Source: Victivallaceae bacterium (GTDB lineage Bacteria; Verrucomicrobiota; Lentisphaeria; Victivallales; Victivallaceae). Taken from it: a stretch of DNA of 64,000 bases. The notes beneath the pieces were generated by a model, which saw nothing but the letters and a program-made list of their open reading frames with translations, searched no databases and was not told the DNA's origin. The stretch is from positions 1 to 64,000 of the forward strand of contig JAQUTL010000010.1 of NCBI GenBank assembly GCA_028709805.1. Direction: 5' to 3'. Shown here one piece after another: positions 26,745 to 36,739 of this stretch. The position numbers and the translations under genes are program-made. Numbering within the stretch: the first letter of the stretch is position 1; each line of letters begins with the position of its first letter.

Positions 26745-28510
26745 AAAAACTGTTCCAACGCTGGCTTCTGCTGTTTGTCGGAGTCGCGTTTCTGGCCACG
26801 CTCGGCGTATCATACTATATCCATAACCGGCTGGCTCACGAGTCGGCTCTGGAGATACTCCACCTGAAGCTGGCGGATGCCGAACGCCAGTTGACTCAGA
26901 CGCGGGAGAACCTCAAGACCGTCCGCGCAATGAACAACACTGCGGCATTGGCGAAGGCCAGGGCTTTTGCCCGCATCGTCGCTTCCGATCCGGGTATTCT
27001 TGATAAGCAGGCCGAATTGGAAAAAGTATGCCGGGAACTGGATGTTGACGAACTGCATGTGTCGGACGAAAAAGGAATCCTCATCGCCTCCATCCCGGAA
27101 AAATACCGCGGCTATGATATGGGCGCGGCCAAGCAGTCAAGCGAATTTCTCGGTGCGATCACCGATCCTGAGTTCTCGCTGGTGCAGGAACCCCGTCCCA
27201 ACGGAATACTAAAGATTCTGTTCCAGTACGCCGGCGTCGCCCGTACCGACCGTCCGGGGCTGATTCAGATCGGCTACCGTCCGGAACGGCTGGAGCGGGC
27301 CATGAAAGTGGCGGATGTCAACGCCATCGCCGCGGCGTTCCGAATCGGCAACAACGGAATATTGCGTATTGAAAAAGCGTCCGGCGACCAAGACGGAGAA
27401 AAGATATACCGGGAAACCGTGAACGGCAGAAAAAGCATCTGTCTTTCGGTTCCTTTCGGAGACTCTCGGTTGATCGGCAGTCTGCCGGAGGAGGAGATGT
27501 ACCTTTCGCGCAATTCGGTGATCCGGATTTTGATTATCGGCAATTTAGTGCTTTTCGGCGTCATCTTTCTTCTGGTCACACTGCTGCTGCAGAAAGTGGT
27601 CATCAAAGGCATTTATTCGGTTAACGACTCGCTGGAAAAAATCACCGACGGCAATCTCAACGAAAAGGTGGCGGTGGAAAACACCCCGGAATTCAACGCC
27701 TTGTCCAACGGCATCAACATGACAGTGGAAGCGTTGAAAAGAGCCATTGAATCCGAGTCGAAACGCATTGACGCTGAACTTGAAATGGGAAGAACGATTC
27801 AAACCGGCGTTCTGCCGACGGATTTTCCGGACAACCAACAGTACCGGCTGTCCGCCGCAATGTACACGGCAAAAGAGGTCGGCGGCGACTTCTATGATTT
27901 CTTCATGATTGACAAGGACCGCCTCGCAATACTCATCGCCGACGTTTCCGGCAAAGGTATAACCGCCGCACTTTATATGATGAACTCCAAGACGCTGCTG
28001 AAAGAGTTGATCCAGACCGGCAAAAGTCCGGCCGAGGCGTTCACGCAGGCCAACCTTGAGCTGTGCGGCAACAATCAGGCGCATATGTTTCTCACCGCGT
28101 TTCTTGCCGTGCTGAATGTGCGCACCGGAGAACTTGAATGCGTCAACGCCGGCCACAATCCTCCGCTTTGGAAACATGCCGACGGCGCATGGGAGTATCT
28201 TAAGATCAAACATTCCCTCGTACTGGGCGGATCGAAAAAAGCATGTTATCACGGAATTCCGGTTCAGCTGACGGTCGGAGACCGCCTTCTGCTCTACACC
28301 GACGGCGTCACCGAGGCGATGGGGCCGAACCGTGAACAGTACGGAGAAGAACGGCTGAGGACCTTTCTCAACGAATCAACGGCGGCGGGCGGCGAACTGC
28401 TGACCGCGTTGCGCAAAAACCTTGAGCGCTTTGCAAACGGAACCGCGCAAAGTGATGACATCACGCTGCTGACGCTGGATTTCCGCGAACGCCTGACCGA
28501 GGAGTCGTAA
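26741..28510 (+). CDS. Membrane sensor PP2C/SpoIIE phosphatase (RsbU-like) with HAMP
   Basis: N-terminal TM, periplasmic sensor, second TM (IRILIIGNLVLFGVIFLLVTLLL), HAMP-like region, C-terminal SpoIIE domain (GGDFYDFFMIDKDRLAILIADVSGKG...LLLYTDGVTEAM). Confidence 0.93.
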   Translation: MKKLFQRWLLLFVGVAFLATLGVSYYIHNRLAHESALEILHLKLADAERQLTQTRENLKTVRAMNNTAALAKARAFARIVASDPGILDKQAELEKVCRELDVDELHVSDEKGILIASIPEKYRGYDMGAAKQSSEFLGAITDPEFSLVQEPRPNGILKILFQYAGVARTDRPGLIQIGYRPERLERAMKVADVNAIAAAFRIGNNGILRIEKASGDQDGEKIYRETVNGRKSICLSVPFGDSRLIGSLPEEEMYLSRNSVIRILIIGNLVLFGVIFLLVTLLLQKVVIKGIYSVNDSLEKITDGNLNEKVAVENTPEFNALSNGINMTVEALKRAIESESKRIDAELEMGRTIQTGVLPTDFPDNQQYRLSAAMYTAKEVGGDFYDFFMIDKDRLAILIADVSGKGITAALYMMNSKTLLKELIQTGKSPAEAFTQANLELCGNNQAHMFLTAFLAVLNVRTGELECVNAGHNPPLWKHADGAWEYLKIKHSLVLGGSKKACYHGIPVQLTVGDRLLLYTDGVTEAMGPNREQYGEERLRTFLNESTAAGGELLTALRKNLERFANGTAQSDDITLLTLDFRERLTEES

Positions 28511-28842
28511 GATAAATCCCCGGCGCAGGACGGCGGTTTCCGTCCCGGTATATTGCATAAAAAAGCTTAATGTTTTGAGCAGAGTTTTTGAGGATTGGTG
28601 TGTTGCAAATGCGCAGTCGCCCCCAACCCGGTTGTCAACGGGCGCTCCGCTCAAGGCGCGAACAGTTTCATGCAATATGCGAAGGAGGAAATGCCGGCGG
28701 CGCGGATATAACGCGTTTTTCGGAAATGACTGATTACGGATGAAGGAAAACACATGTTTTCCGCCGGAAAATAAAAAAATCAACCGCGTTGCAAGTTGAT
28801 TAAAGTCATCCGCCGCCCCGAATTGGCAGCTGAATTGAGAAG

Positions 28843-28938
28843 CGCGTATCCGATTTATGCCGTGCCGTTCTCATCAGATCACCGGCTATTATGTTGACGC
28901 GATCACCGCGTATCCGATTTATGCCGTGCCGTTCTCAT
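28843..28938. repeat. Two 32-bp perfect direct repeats separated by 32 bp
   Basis: CGCGTATCCGATTTATGCCGTGCCGTTCTCAT at 28843-28874 and 28907-28938. Confidence 0.95.
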
Positions 28939-28953
28939 GGTTCCCCATGGAAT

Positions 28954-29029
28954 TGGCATCCCCACGGGGATTCGAACCCCGGTTGCCGGGATGAAAACCC
29001 GGTGTCCTAGGCCTCTAGACGATAGGGAC
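28954..29029 (-). tRNA. tRNA-Glu (TTC)
   Basis: Minus strand GTCCCTATCGTCTAGAGGCCTAGGACACCGGGTTTTCATCCCGGCAACCGGGGTTCGAATCCCCGTGGGGATGCCA. Confidence 0.95.
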
Positions 29030-29105
29030 CAGCATCAACCGTGCCTTTAATATAGACCGCATGAGACAAAAGTCAACCCGGAAGCGTAAAAAAAAAGTTT
29101 TTTTG

Positions 29106-29915
29106 TCAGCGCTGCGTCCAAGTCCCGGACATCCAGGTAAAGTAATCGCGCACAAACTGCACCTGCTCACGATGGCTGTCACGATCGAACCAGCCGTTTG
29201 ACAGCACGCAAACTCCGTCGATATGTCCGGGGCGCAGTTCCTCCGCGACCCGTCGGCATTGGAGTTTCAGCAACTCAAGCGACATCGGTGTAAAATCGGT
29301 GGCGTCAATGCCGTAGTGATGAAGGAATATTCCCTGCACGATCGGCTTGTTGTACTTTGTCTGAAGCTCGGCCACCACATCGCTGTAATGCGCCGCCCAA
29401 AAATCTTCAGTGGATATCCAGCACCAGAAACTGAGCACGTCGAAGCCGTCGAGATACGGCAGGAGTTCGTCCATATTTTCCCGGGTGTAGCGGACAACAT
29501 AAAGTTTAAGATCGGGGTTGTGGCTGCGAAGCGCCGCGCGGATTTCCCGGAGTTCCTCCGGCTTCATCCCGGCGCTCGGCCCGCGGTAATAATTGCCGCG
29601 GTAGTCGAGAAAGTCGTCGATCAACGCGCCGGCGATGTTCGGATGCGTCAGCGAAAAACGGCTGATCGCCTCTGCCGACCCGCGGTAGTCGCTGTGCTGC
29701 AGCGCGCAGACAACCGTTTTACCGGCCAGCGGCGCGAATATCCGCTCGTTCAGCGACGCCGCGGCATTGTCCGACGTGTTCGTCATCACCACATTGTCCG
29801 CTCCGATGTAATCCGCCGCGGTTTCCAAACTGCAGTAGTGCTGCCCCGGAACAAAGGGGACTGCCCCCGGAATTTCGTCCAAAACACATCCCCAGACCCA
29901 TAATTTGTTGTGCAT
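29106..29915 (-). CDS. Hypothetical protein, possible TIM-barrel/glycoside-hydrolase-like
   Basis: MHNKLWVWGCVLDEIPGAVPFVPGQHYCSLETAADYIGADNVVMTNTSDN...ALIDDFLDY...GFDVLSFWCW... Confidence 0.6.
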   Translation of the reverse strand: MHNKLWVWGCVLDEIPGAVPFVPGQHYCSLETAADYIGADNVVMTNTSDNAAASLNERIFAPLAGKTVVCALQHSDYRGSAEAISRFSLTHPNIAGALIDDFLDYRGNYYRGPSAGMKPEELREIRAALRSHNPDLKLYVVRYTRENMDELLPYLDGFDVLSFWCWISTEDFWAAHYSDVVAELQTKYNKPIVQGIFLHHYGIDATDFTPMSLELLKLQCRRVAEELRPGHIDGVCVLSNGWFDRDSHREQVQFVRDYFTWMSGTWTQR

Positions 29916-29978
29916 TGATGTTTGCCCTTTATAATATTTGAACGATGACTTGCCGCGACCGGCAACGACTGTGGTGAA

Positions 29979-30599
29979 CTATTGCTTCCGGTTGATATAT
30001 TGAAGCGCCAGACGCAGCAAATTGCCGGAATTGCGCTCTTTTTCCGGGATATCAGCCTCCACTTTGCGCAGTGCGTCCAGTGCAACGTCATGTTTGACGC
30101 CGAGTTGCTCAAGCGCCAGCGCCGCATCGTTCACCGCTTCACTGTCCGGCGTATCCGGCGCCGGCGCGGCGCCGGCGGTGCTGCCGAGCCATTCTGCGGA
30201 AAGCAGTTTGTCGCGCAGTTCCACCACCAGACGCTCGGCCGTGCGTTTTCCGATTCCCGGTATCTTGCTCAGAACCGCCAGATCGCGGTTTATCACCGCG
30301 CCGCGGAAGCCCGTCACCGGCAGACCGGACAGCACGCTCAACGCCAGTTTTCCGCCGATCCCCGATACGGTCAGCAACAGCTCGAACAGCGATTTTTCCA
30401 GCAGCGAAGCGAATCCGTAAAGAATGATCGCATCCTCTCGAACCTGAGTGCACACATACAACTCCGCCCCGTCGCCGACTTCGCCCATCCGCTCCGAGGT
30501 GCTGACCGGTATCTGAAGTTCATAGCCGACGCCGCCGGTGTCGATAACCGTCCGGTTGAAGCTTTTCTCCCAGATTCTGCCGCGCAGTCTGGCGATCAT
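29979..30599 (-). CDS. ruvA: Holliday junction helicase subunit RuvA
   Basis: MIARLRGRIWEKSFNRTVIDTGGVGYELQIPVST...VREDAIILYGFASLLEKSLFELLLTVSGIGGKLALSVLSG. Confidence 0.93.
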   Translation of the reverse strand: MIARLRGRIWEKSFNRTVIDTGGVGYELQIPVSTSERMGEVGDGAELYVCTQVREDAIILYGFASLLEKSLFELLLTVSGIGGKLALSVLSGLPVTGFRGAVINRDLAVLSKIPGIGKRTAERLVVELRDKLLSAEWLGSTAGAAPAPDTPDSEAVNDAALALEQLGVKHDVALDALRKVEADIPEKERNSGNLLRLALQYINRKQ

Positions 30600-31540
30600 G
30601 CCTCCTCCAGTTCAATATCCATTGAGATGTCGGACGATTTGACCGAGTGGGTCAGAGCGCCGGATGAAATATAGTCGACACCGAGTTCCCCGATGCTCCG
30701 CAGCCGCGCCAGCGTGATGCCGCCCGACGCTTCAAGTTTGGCCGCGCCGTTGTTGAGCCTGACGGCTTCGGCCATGGTCGCATTGTCCATATTGTCCAGC
30801 AAAATATAGTCAGCTCCGGCGGCGACGGCCTCGCGCAGCTCGTCCAGATTGTCAACCTCAACCTCCACCTCAAGCTGCGGATAACTCTCTCTGGCCCGCT
30901 TCACGCTGCGGCCGATGCCGCCGGGCCCCTCCATTCCCGCCAGCTCGCGGTGGTTGTCCTTGATCATTATCCGGTCGTACAACCCGATGCGGTGGTTGGA
31001 GGCTCCGCCGACCGCCACCGCGTATTTTTCCAGATTGCGGAATCCCGGCGTTGTTTTCCGGGTGTCGAGAATTTTCGCGTTGGTGCCGGTCAGCTCCATG
31101 GCGTAACGCCGCGACACCGTGGCCACACCGCAAAGCCGCTGAAGAAAATTCAGCGCGGTGCGCTCGCCGGTCAACAGCGCTTTCGCCGGGCCGTTGATCC
31201 GGGCCAGCAGCGTCCCCTTTGAACAGACGGTCCCCTCTTCGACCAGAGGCGTAAACTTTATGCTGCGGTCCACCTTGGCAAAAACGCGCGCCGCCACCGG
31301 CAGCCCGGCGCAGACGCACTCCTCCTTGGCCAGCAGCACCGCTTTGGCCGCCAGCCCGGCCGGGATGACCGCCTGCGTGGTCGCGTCGCCCAGGTCTCCG
31401 AGGTCTTCGCTCAACGCCAGCGCGATCAGCGCATCAAGCTGTTCAAAATCTATTTCGGGTATTTTACTCATTCTTATTTCTCCTTGGGCAGCCATTCGGA
31501 GTCCCAGACAAAGTCCTGAAATGTTGTTTTGTTGAACCAT
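30596..31540 (-). CDS. nadC: Nicotinate-nucleotide pyrophosphorylase (start probably internal, near MSKIPEIDFEQL)
   Basis: ALSEDLGDLGDATTQAVIPAG...ERTALNFLQRLCGVATVSRRY...ILDTRKTTPGFRNLEKYAVAVGGASNHRIGLYDRIMIKDNH. Confidence 0.94.
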   Translation of the reverse strand: MVQQNNISGLCLGLRMAAQGEIRMSKIPEIDFEQLDALIALALSEDLGDLGDATTQAVIPAGLAAKAVLLAKEECVCAGLPVAARVFAKVDRSIKFTPLVEEGTVCSKGTLLARINGPAKALLTGERTALNFLQRLCGVATVSRRYAMELTGTNAKILDTRKTTPGFRNLEKYAVAVGGASNHRIGLYDRIMIKDNHRELAGMEGPGGIGRSVKRARESYPQLEVEVEVDNLDELREAVAAGADYILLDNMDNATMAEAVRLNNGAAKLEASGGITLARLRSIGELGVDYISSGALTHSVKSSDISMDIELEEA

Positions 31541-31857
31541 GCGCCGCGATCAAAGCCGACGAAAAGCACGTCGGTAACCCCGGAAAGCGCACGAACCCCG
31601 GTGAGTCCGGCCCCCTCCACCGCGCCGCCGACAAATCCCCAGAACGGTATCTCGCTGTTCCGGTAGACCATCCCGCGCGGAACCTCAAGGAAACAGGTGA
31701 AGATATTGACAAATCCGCGACCGATGTTGTAAAAATTTCCGTTTTCAACCGGCTCCGTTGCCGCCGCCGGCTCTCCGGTCTGCGATGCGGAATCGCCCTC
31801 CTGCGCCGCAAGCGCAATGGCGGCGAACAGAGCCAGTCCGGTCAAAACTCTACGCAT
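31474..31857 (-). CDS. Exosortase-associated-type small secreted protein (TIGR04073-like)
   Basis: Signal peptide MRRVLTGLALFAAIALA; NIGRGFVNIFTCFLEVPRGMVYRNSEIPFWGFVGGAVEGAGLTGVRALSGVTDVLFVGF. Confidence 0.6.
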   Translation of the reverse strand: MRRVLTGLALFAAIALAAQEGDSASQTGEPAAATEPVENGNFYNIGRGFVNIFTCFLEVPRGMVYRNSEIPFWGFVGGAVEGAGLTGVRALSGVTDVLFVGFDRGAWFNKTTFQDFVWDSEWLPKEK

Positions 31858-32539
31858 TTTCAGCCCCCTGATGATTGATATTGAAAAAACTCTTTTTGCA
31901 TTCCCAGACAAATCCGGACGATTCGACGCCATCCAGCACTCCATCGCGGTTTTTCAGTTTGGTGCAGGCGTCCACGGCATAGGGACGCACAGCGGCGACG
32001 GCCTCGGCCACATTGTTCGCGTCGAGTCTGCCGCTGAGGATCACCGGCAGCGCCGCGCGCTTCACATACTCGGCCCCGGCGCCCCAGGCGTAACACTTGT
32101 TCGGAGAGTCCACCCCCACCAGATTGGGCGCCAGATTGTAACAGTCCAGATTGATCGCGTCGATCAACGGCAAAAGTTCGGCCATCTTCATTTCATTGAT
32201 CTGCTCGTGAACATACTCGGTGTAAATGATCTTTCCGGCGGCCGGCAGCCGGTCGCGCAGTTTGGCCACTTCGTCCACCTGACAGTTGGTGAGTTGAACC
32301 GCATATATCTCCGCATGGTCGAGCAGTTCAAATATTGCTTCGGCCGTGTTGAGGTGGGTCACCAGCACCGGCGTCACAAAAACCGGCAGATTTTCCGCCA
32401 GCCGCCGCGCAGTGCTCGGCAGTATGAAGCTCTGCGAGGCGTAAACCTGCCCCACCTGAAAACCGACCGCGTCGGCGCCGGACTTCACCGCGGTCTCCAG
32501 CTCCGTCTCGTTTTGAATACCGCAAATCTTGACCCGCAT
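31850..32539 (-). CDS. trpF: Phosphoribosylanthranilate isomerase
   Basis: MRVKICGIQNETELETAVKSGADAVGFQV... LPVILSGRLDANNVAEAVAAVRPYAVDACT. Confidence 0.85.
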   Translation of the reverse strand: MRVKICGIQNETELETAVKSGADAVGFQVGQVYASQSFILPSTARRLAENLPVFVTPVLVTHLNTAEAIFELLDHAEIYAVQLTNCQVDEVAKLRDRLPAAGKIIYTEYVHEQINEMKMAELLPLIDAINLDCYNLAPNLVGVDSPNKCYAWGAGAEYVKRAALPVILSGRLDANNVAEAVAAVRPYAVDACTKLKNRDGVLDGVESSGFVWECKKSFFNINHQGAENA

Positions 32540-32540
32540 G

Positions 32541-33236
32541 TTATCCGTTCTCCCAGCATTTGACGATGCCGCGCAGTGTGAACAGCGGCCCGCCGTCAAT
32601 TAAATTTTCAATATGACGCATAAAAAGTCCGGCGTCGCCGCCGGTGGCGGTCACCTTCAAGTCAGAACCCAGCTGACGCCGCGCCGTCCCGATCACCGCC
32701 GCCGCGCCGCCGATGGCGCCGCGGTCAACGCCAAGCCGGATTGCCGAGTCGGTGTCGGTTCCTACCTTGTCCGGCGGCTCCTCGCTCCACTCCGCCACCG
32801 GCAGCTGGGCCGTGCCCTGCGCCAGTATCCGGCGCAGCAGCGCCCGGCCGGGCATAATGGCGCCGCCGATGAAACGGCCGTCCGCATCCAGCGCCTCAAG
32901 GGTTATCGCGGTTCCGAAATCCATGACCGCCGCCGGAAACTCCCTCCGCGACCTCAATTCTACCGCGTTGGCCAGCCGGTCGGCTCCAACCGTCGTCCGG
33001 TCAACCGCCGAAAGATCAAGCTTGGCGCAGTGCTCCGCATCAACCAGAAACGCGCCGCGCCTCCCGAGTTCGCGCCCGACTTCAGGTACCACACAGGCGG
33101 CAGCCAGCTCTCCGCTCAACTCCGACAATGAAAAATCAGCGGTAGGTTCAATGCGCACCCCGCTGAATTCTCCGGTTTCCGGATCGTATGCGGCAATCTG
33201 CGTATGCGTATTGCCGACGTTGAGGACGGTTATCAT
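32541..33236 (-). CDS. coaX: Type III pantothenate kinase
   Basis: [18 protein letters not shown]... [48 protein letters not shown]. Confidence 0.9.
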   Translation of the reverse strand: MITVLNVGNTHTQIAAYDPETGEFSGVRIEPTADFSLSELSGELAAACVVPEVGRELGRRGAFLVDAEHCAKLDLSAVDRTTVGADRLANAVELRSRREFPAAVMDFGTAITLEALDADGRFIGGAIMPGRALLRRILAQGTAQLPVAEWSEEPPDKVGTDTDSAIRLGVDRGAIGGAAAVIGTARRQLGSDLKVTATGGDAGLFMRHIENLIDGGPLFTLRGIVKCWENG

Positions 33237-34330
33237 AAAAATTTACGCAACTCCGGCTTTTCGCTGAGTTTGCGCACCAGCTCCTTTACCCGCTGCGCCG
33301 ACCCGGACGGACAAACCAGCGTCGCGTCATCCGTATGAACAATGATCAGATCGTCCACATCGATGGTGGCCACCAGATGTCCCGGCGTTGTCACAACGCT
33401 GCAGTTGTGCGAATCAATCTGCGTATACAGCCCCTGGGCGACATTGTTGTTCTCCCCGGCCCGCAGCTGATTGCGGATGGAAAGCCAGCTTCCGACATCC
33501 AGCCAGTCGAAATCGACGTCGCCAACCAGCAGTTCGCCGGACTTCTCCATCAGCGCATAGTCGATCGAAATAGCGTTCTGCCCGGCGCAGTCCTCGGCCA
33601 TAACCCGGTCAATCCGATGCTCCTTTTCTCCGGTCTTGGCCGCGCCGGCCAGCATATTGAGCGCCGGAGCATGCAGTTTGAGTTCGTTCATCAACGCATC
33701 GGTCCGCCATACAAACAGTCCGCTGTTCCATCGCCGCCCCTCGGCCACATATTGCGCCGCGGTCGCCGCGTCGGGTTTCTCGGAAAAAGCGCGCACCGCT
33801 CTGAATTTCGTGCCGTTGCTGCCTGTGCATATTTCTTCGCCGGGAAGTATATACCCGAATCCGGTGGTGGCAAACGCCGGACGAATACCCAGAGTCACCA
33901 GTTTACCGGTGTTCTCCGCCGCCTCGATCGCATCCGTCACCGAATGCCTGAACCCGCCGATGTCCCGAATCACATGATCCGCCGGCGACACCACCATCAC
34001 TGCCGGTTTGTCGGCGGCGCGCTGCCTGATCACTCCGGCGGCCAGCGCCACGCAGCAGCCGGTGTCGCGGCCGAAAATTTCGCCAAGAATGTTTTCCGGC
34101 GGCAGTTTGGTCAGCAGACGCCGCATCGGATCGACGTAGTCCTGATTGGCAATCACCAGTATATGACGGGGATCGACGACGGTCAGCAGCCGTTCCGCCG
34201 CCTGTTCGATCATCGTCAGATTCCCCATGAGCCGAAGCAGCTGCTTCGGCTTGCTGGCGCGGCTCTGCGGCCAGAACCGCTCGCCGCGCCCCCCGGCCAT
34301 AATGACCGCGTAAACCGGAAGTTGTGCCAT
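33233..34330 (-). CDS. Mannose-1-phosphate guanylyltransferase
   Basis: [28 protein letters not shown] ... WNSGLFVW ... [12 protein letters not shown]. Confidence 0.93.
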   Translation of the reverse strand: MAQLPVYAVIMAGGRGERFWPQSRASKPKQLLRLMGNLTMIEQAAERLLTVVDPRHILVIANQDYVDPMRRLLTKLPPENILGEIFGRDTGCCVALAAGVIRQRAADKPAVMVVSPADHVIRDIGGFRHSVTDAIEAAENTGKLVTLGIRPAFATTGFGYILPGEEICTGSNGTKFRAVRAFSEKPDAATAAQYVAEGRRWNSGLFVWRTDALMNELKLHAPALNMLAGAAKTGEKEHRIDRVMAEDCAGQNAISIDYALMEKSGELLVGDVDFDWLDVGSWLSIRNQLRAGENNNVAQGLYTQIDSHNCSVVTTPGHLVATIDVDDLIIVHTDDATLVCPSGSAQRVKELVRKLSEKPELRKFL

Positions 34331-34333
34331 GGT

Positions 34334-35596
34334 CTAACCCGAAAGTTTATCCACCAGAGAGATCAGCGGCAGGAACATGGCGATGACGATCACACCGACC
34401 ATGCCGCCCATCACGATGATCAGCAGCGGCTCAATCAGCGAAGTCAGAGCGTTGACCGCGTTGTCCACCTCCTCGTCATAGGTGTCGGCAATCTTTTCAA
34501 GCATGTCCGGCAGCCGGCCGGTTTCCTCACCGACCTCGATCATACTGATCACCATCTGCGGGAACACGTTGGTAACGCTCAGCGGAGCGGCGATACCCTC
34601 ACCCTCCTTCACCGCGTCGTGCACCTTCTGAACCGCGTTGGCCACCACCTCGTTGCCGGATGTGTCGCGGACGATGTTCAGCGCGGTAAGCACCGGCACA
34701 CCGGCCGACATCAGCGTGCCGAGCGTACGGGCGAACCGCGAAATGCTGCCCTTGGACACGATCGGCCCGAACAGCGGCATCCGGTATTTAAGAAAGTCGA
34801 ACCCGAATTTGCCGTATTTCGTCCGGTTGGCAATCTTGACGAACACGATTAGCGACACCAGCATGATCGCCATCGTCGGCAGGTTGTGCTGGAGATAGTT
34901 GCTTATGTCGATGACGGTTTCGGTCAGCGCCGGCAACCCCTGGCCGGGCGTCAGGTCACGGAAAATATCCCGGAATTTCGGCACGATCGCCACCATCAGG
35001 AACACCATGATGCCGCCGGCGATGATGAGCACCGCGATCGGGTAGATCATGGCCGACTTGATTTTGCCGATGATTCTGGCGTTCTTTTCCATGAAGAACG
35101 CCAGACGGCTCAGAATGGTTTCCATCGCGCCGGCCGCTTCGCCGGCTTTGACCATGTTGAGATACAGCTTGTCAAACGTCCGGGGGTGCTTCGTCAACGC
35201 CTCGGAAAAAGTGGCGCCTTCCTCCACACTGTCCGCCACGTTGCCAAGCACCCGCTTCACGTTCATGCGTTTGTTCTGGCGCTCCAGCGTCCGCAGCGAC
35301 CGGATCAGCGGCAGCCCCGCCTCCAGCAGCGTGGCCAGCTGCCGGGTCACCACCATCAGGTCTTTCCTCTTTATTTTATTCGGACCGAGGCTCAGATTCA
35401 TGGCGCCGCGGCTTTCCGCCGCGGTTTTGTTCTTGGTGCGCTTGGCGAGCTTGTCTTTCAGCTCTGATCGCACCGTGGTCGGGAAAAGGCCTCGCTTGCG
35501 AAGTTCCACGGCCGCCATGTCCTCGGTGGTGGCCTGGATCTTGCCTTTCAGCTCCTTACCCGCCGTGTCAAGCGCGGTGTATACATAGGTTGCCAT
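34334..35596 (-). CDS. Type II secretion/type IV pilus inner membrane protein PilC/GspF
   Basis: MATYVYTALDTAGKELKGKIQATTEDMAAVELRKRGLFP...; two T2SSF domains. Confidence 0.93.
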   Translation of the reverse strand: MATYVYTALDTAGKELKGKIQATTEDMAAVELRKRGLFPTTVRSELKDKLAKRTKNKTAAESRGAMNLSLGPNKIKRKDLMVVTRQLATLLEAGLPLIRSLRTLERQNKRMNVKRVLGNVADSVEEGATFSEALTKHPRTFDKLYLNMVKAGEAAGAMETILSRLAFFMEKNARIIGKIKSAMIYPIAVLIIAGGIMVFLMVAIVPKFRDIFRDLTPGQGLPALTETVIDISNYLQHNLPTMAIMLVSLIVFVKIANRTKYGKFGFDFLKYRMPLFGPIVSKGSISRFARTLGTLMSAGVPVLTALNIVRDTSGNEVVANAVQKVHDAVKEGEGIAAPLSVTNVFPQMVISMIEVGEETGRLPDMLEKIADTYDEEVDNAVNALTSLIEPLLIIVMGGMVGVIVIAMFLPLISLVDKLSG

Positions 35597-35620
35597 GCGG
35601 TTTTTCCTTTATATGATTGC

Positions 35621-36715
35621 TTATTTCAATGCGTTTTCCAGCATGCCGTCAAGCTGCATCTGCTTGAGCTTTTCCAGAATCGACTCCTCGTCCTGACACT
35701 TGGTGATCAGTTCGCCGTAGGTGATCCGCCCCTTGGCGTAAAGGTCGATCAGATAGCTGTCAAGCGTGTACATGCCCCACTTGGCGCCGGTCTGCAGTTC
35801 GCTGGTGATTCGGAAAGTCTTGTTGTCCCGGATCAGCGCCTGAATACTCGGAGTCGAGATCATGACTTCAAATCCGGCGATACGGCCAGGTTTGTCGCCG
35901 CGATGGAGCAAAACCTGACTGATCACCGCCACCAGCGAAGACGCCAGCTGGGTGCGGATCTGCTGCTGCTGGTTGGTCGGAAACGCGTCGACGATACGGT
36001 CCACCGTCCGCGCCGCTCCGGTGGTGTGCAGAGTGCCGAACACCAGGTGACCGGTTTCGGCGGCGGTAACGGCCGCTTCCATGGTCTCAAGGTCGCGCAT
36101 TTCACCGACCAGAATCACGTCCGGGTCCTGACGCAGCGCGCGCCGCAGCGCCTCTTTGAAACTGGTGGTGTCGGCGCCGATTTCACGCTGGATCACCACG
36201 CTCTTCTTGTGATTATGGTAGAATTCGATCGGGTCTTCGATCGTGATGATGTGGCAGGCCCGCTCCTGATTGATGATGTCGATCATCGTGGCCAGCGTGG
36301 TTGATTTTCCAGAACCGGTCGGCCCGGTGACCAGCACCAGCCCGCGCGGACGGTAGAGCAAGTCGCGGATGCGGTCACCCAGTCCGATCTGTTCGAGCGT
36401 CATCAGCTTGTTCGGAATCTGACGCAGAACCGTGCCGTAAAACCCTTTCTGCTTGAACGCACTCACACGGAAACGGGCCTGGTCGCCAAAAGCAAAACCG
36501 AGGTCAACCGTACCCACCGCCTGAATCTGCTGCAGATGCGCGTCCGAACAGATCGCCTTGATCAGCCGCTCCGTGTCCTGCGGAGTAAGACACGGCAAAT
36601 CAAGCGGAGTGATTTCGCCGTGCAGACGCACCAGCGGCGGCGCGCCCACTTCAATATGCAAGTCGCTGACGCCTTCGTCAACCACCAGCTGAAGCAAATC
36701 AGTCATTTCAATCAT
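35621..36715 (-). CDS. pilT: Twitching motility ATPase PilT
   Basis: [23 protein letters not shown] ... [22 protein letters not shown] ... [31 protein letters not shown]. Confidence 0.95.
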   Translation of the reverse strand: MIEMTDLLQLVVDEGVSDLHIEVGAPPLVRLHGEITPLDLPCLTPQDTERLIKAICSDAHLQQIQAVGTVDLGFAFGDQARFRVSAFKQKGFYGTVLRQIPNKLMTLEQIGLGDRIRDLLYRPRGLVLVTGPTGSGKSTTLATMIDIINQERACHIITIEDPIEFYHNHKKSVVIQREIGADTTSFKEALRRALRQDPDVILVGEMRDLETMEAAVTAAETGHLVFGTLHTTGAARTVDRIVDAFPTNQQQQIRTQLASSLVAVISQVLLHRGDKPGRIAGFEVMISTPSIQALIRDNKTFRITSELQTGAKWGMYTLDSYLIDLYAKGRITYGELITKCQDEESILEKLKQMQLDGMLENALK

Positions 36716-36739
36716 AGCTTATATCCTCAGAAGTTGATT

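Noticed and set aside
28843-28938. CRISPR array (two 32-bp repeats, 32-bp spacer)
   Set aside because: Only two copies, no palindromic repeat character, no cas genes nearby; kept only as a repeat observation
33335-34852. 505-aa plus-strand ORF
   Set aside because: Spans antisense of two clear genes (guanylyltransferase and pilC); low-complexity R/H/Q composition
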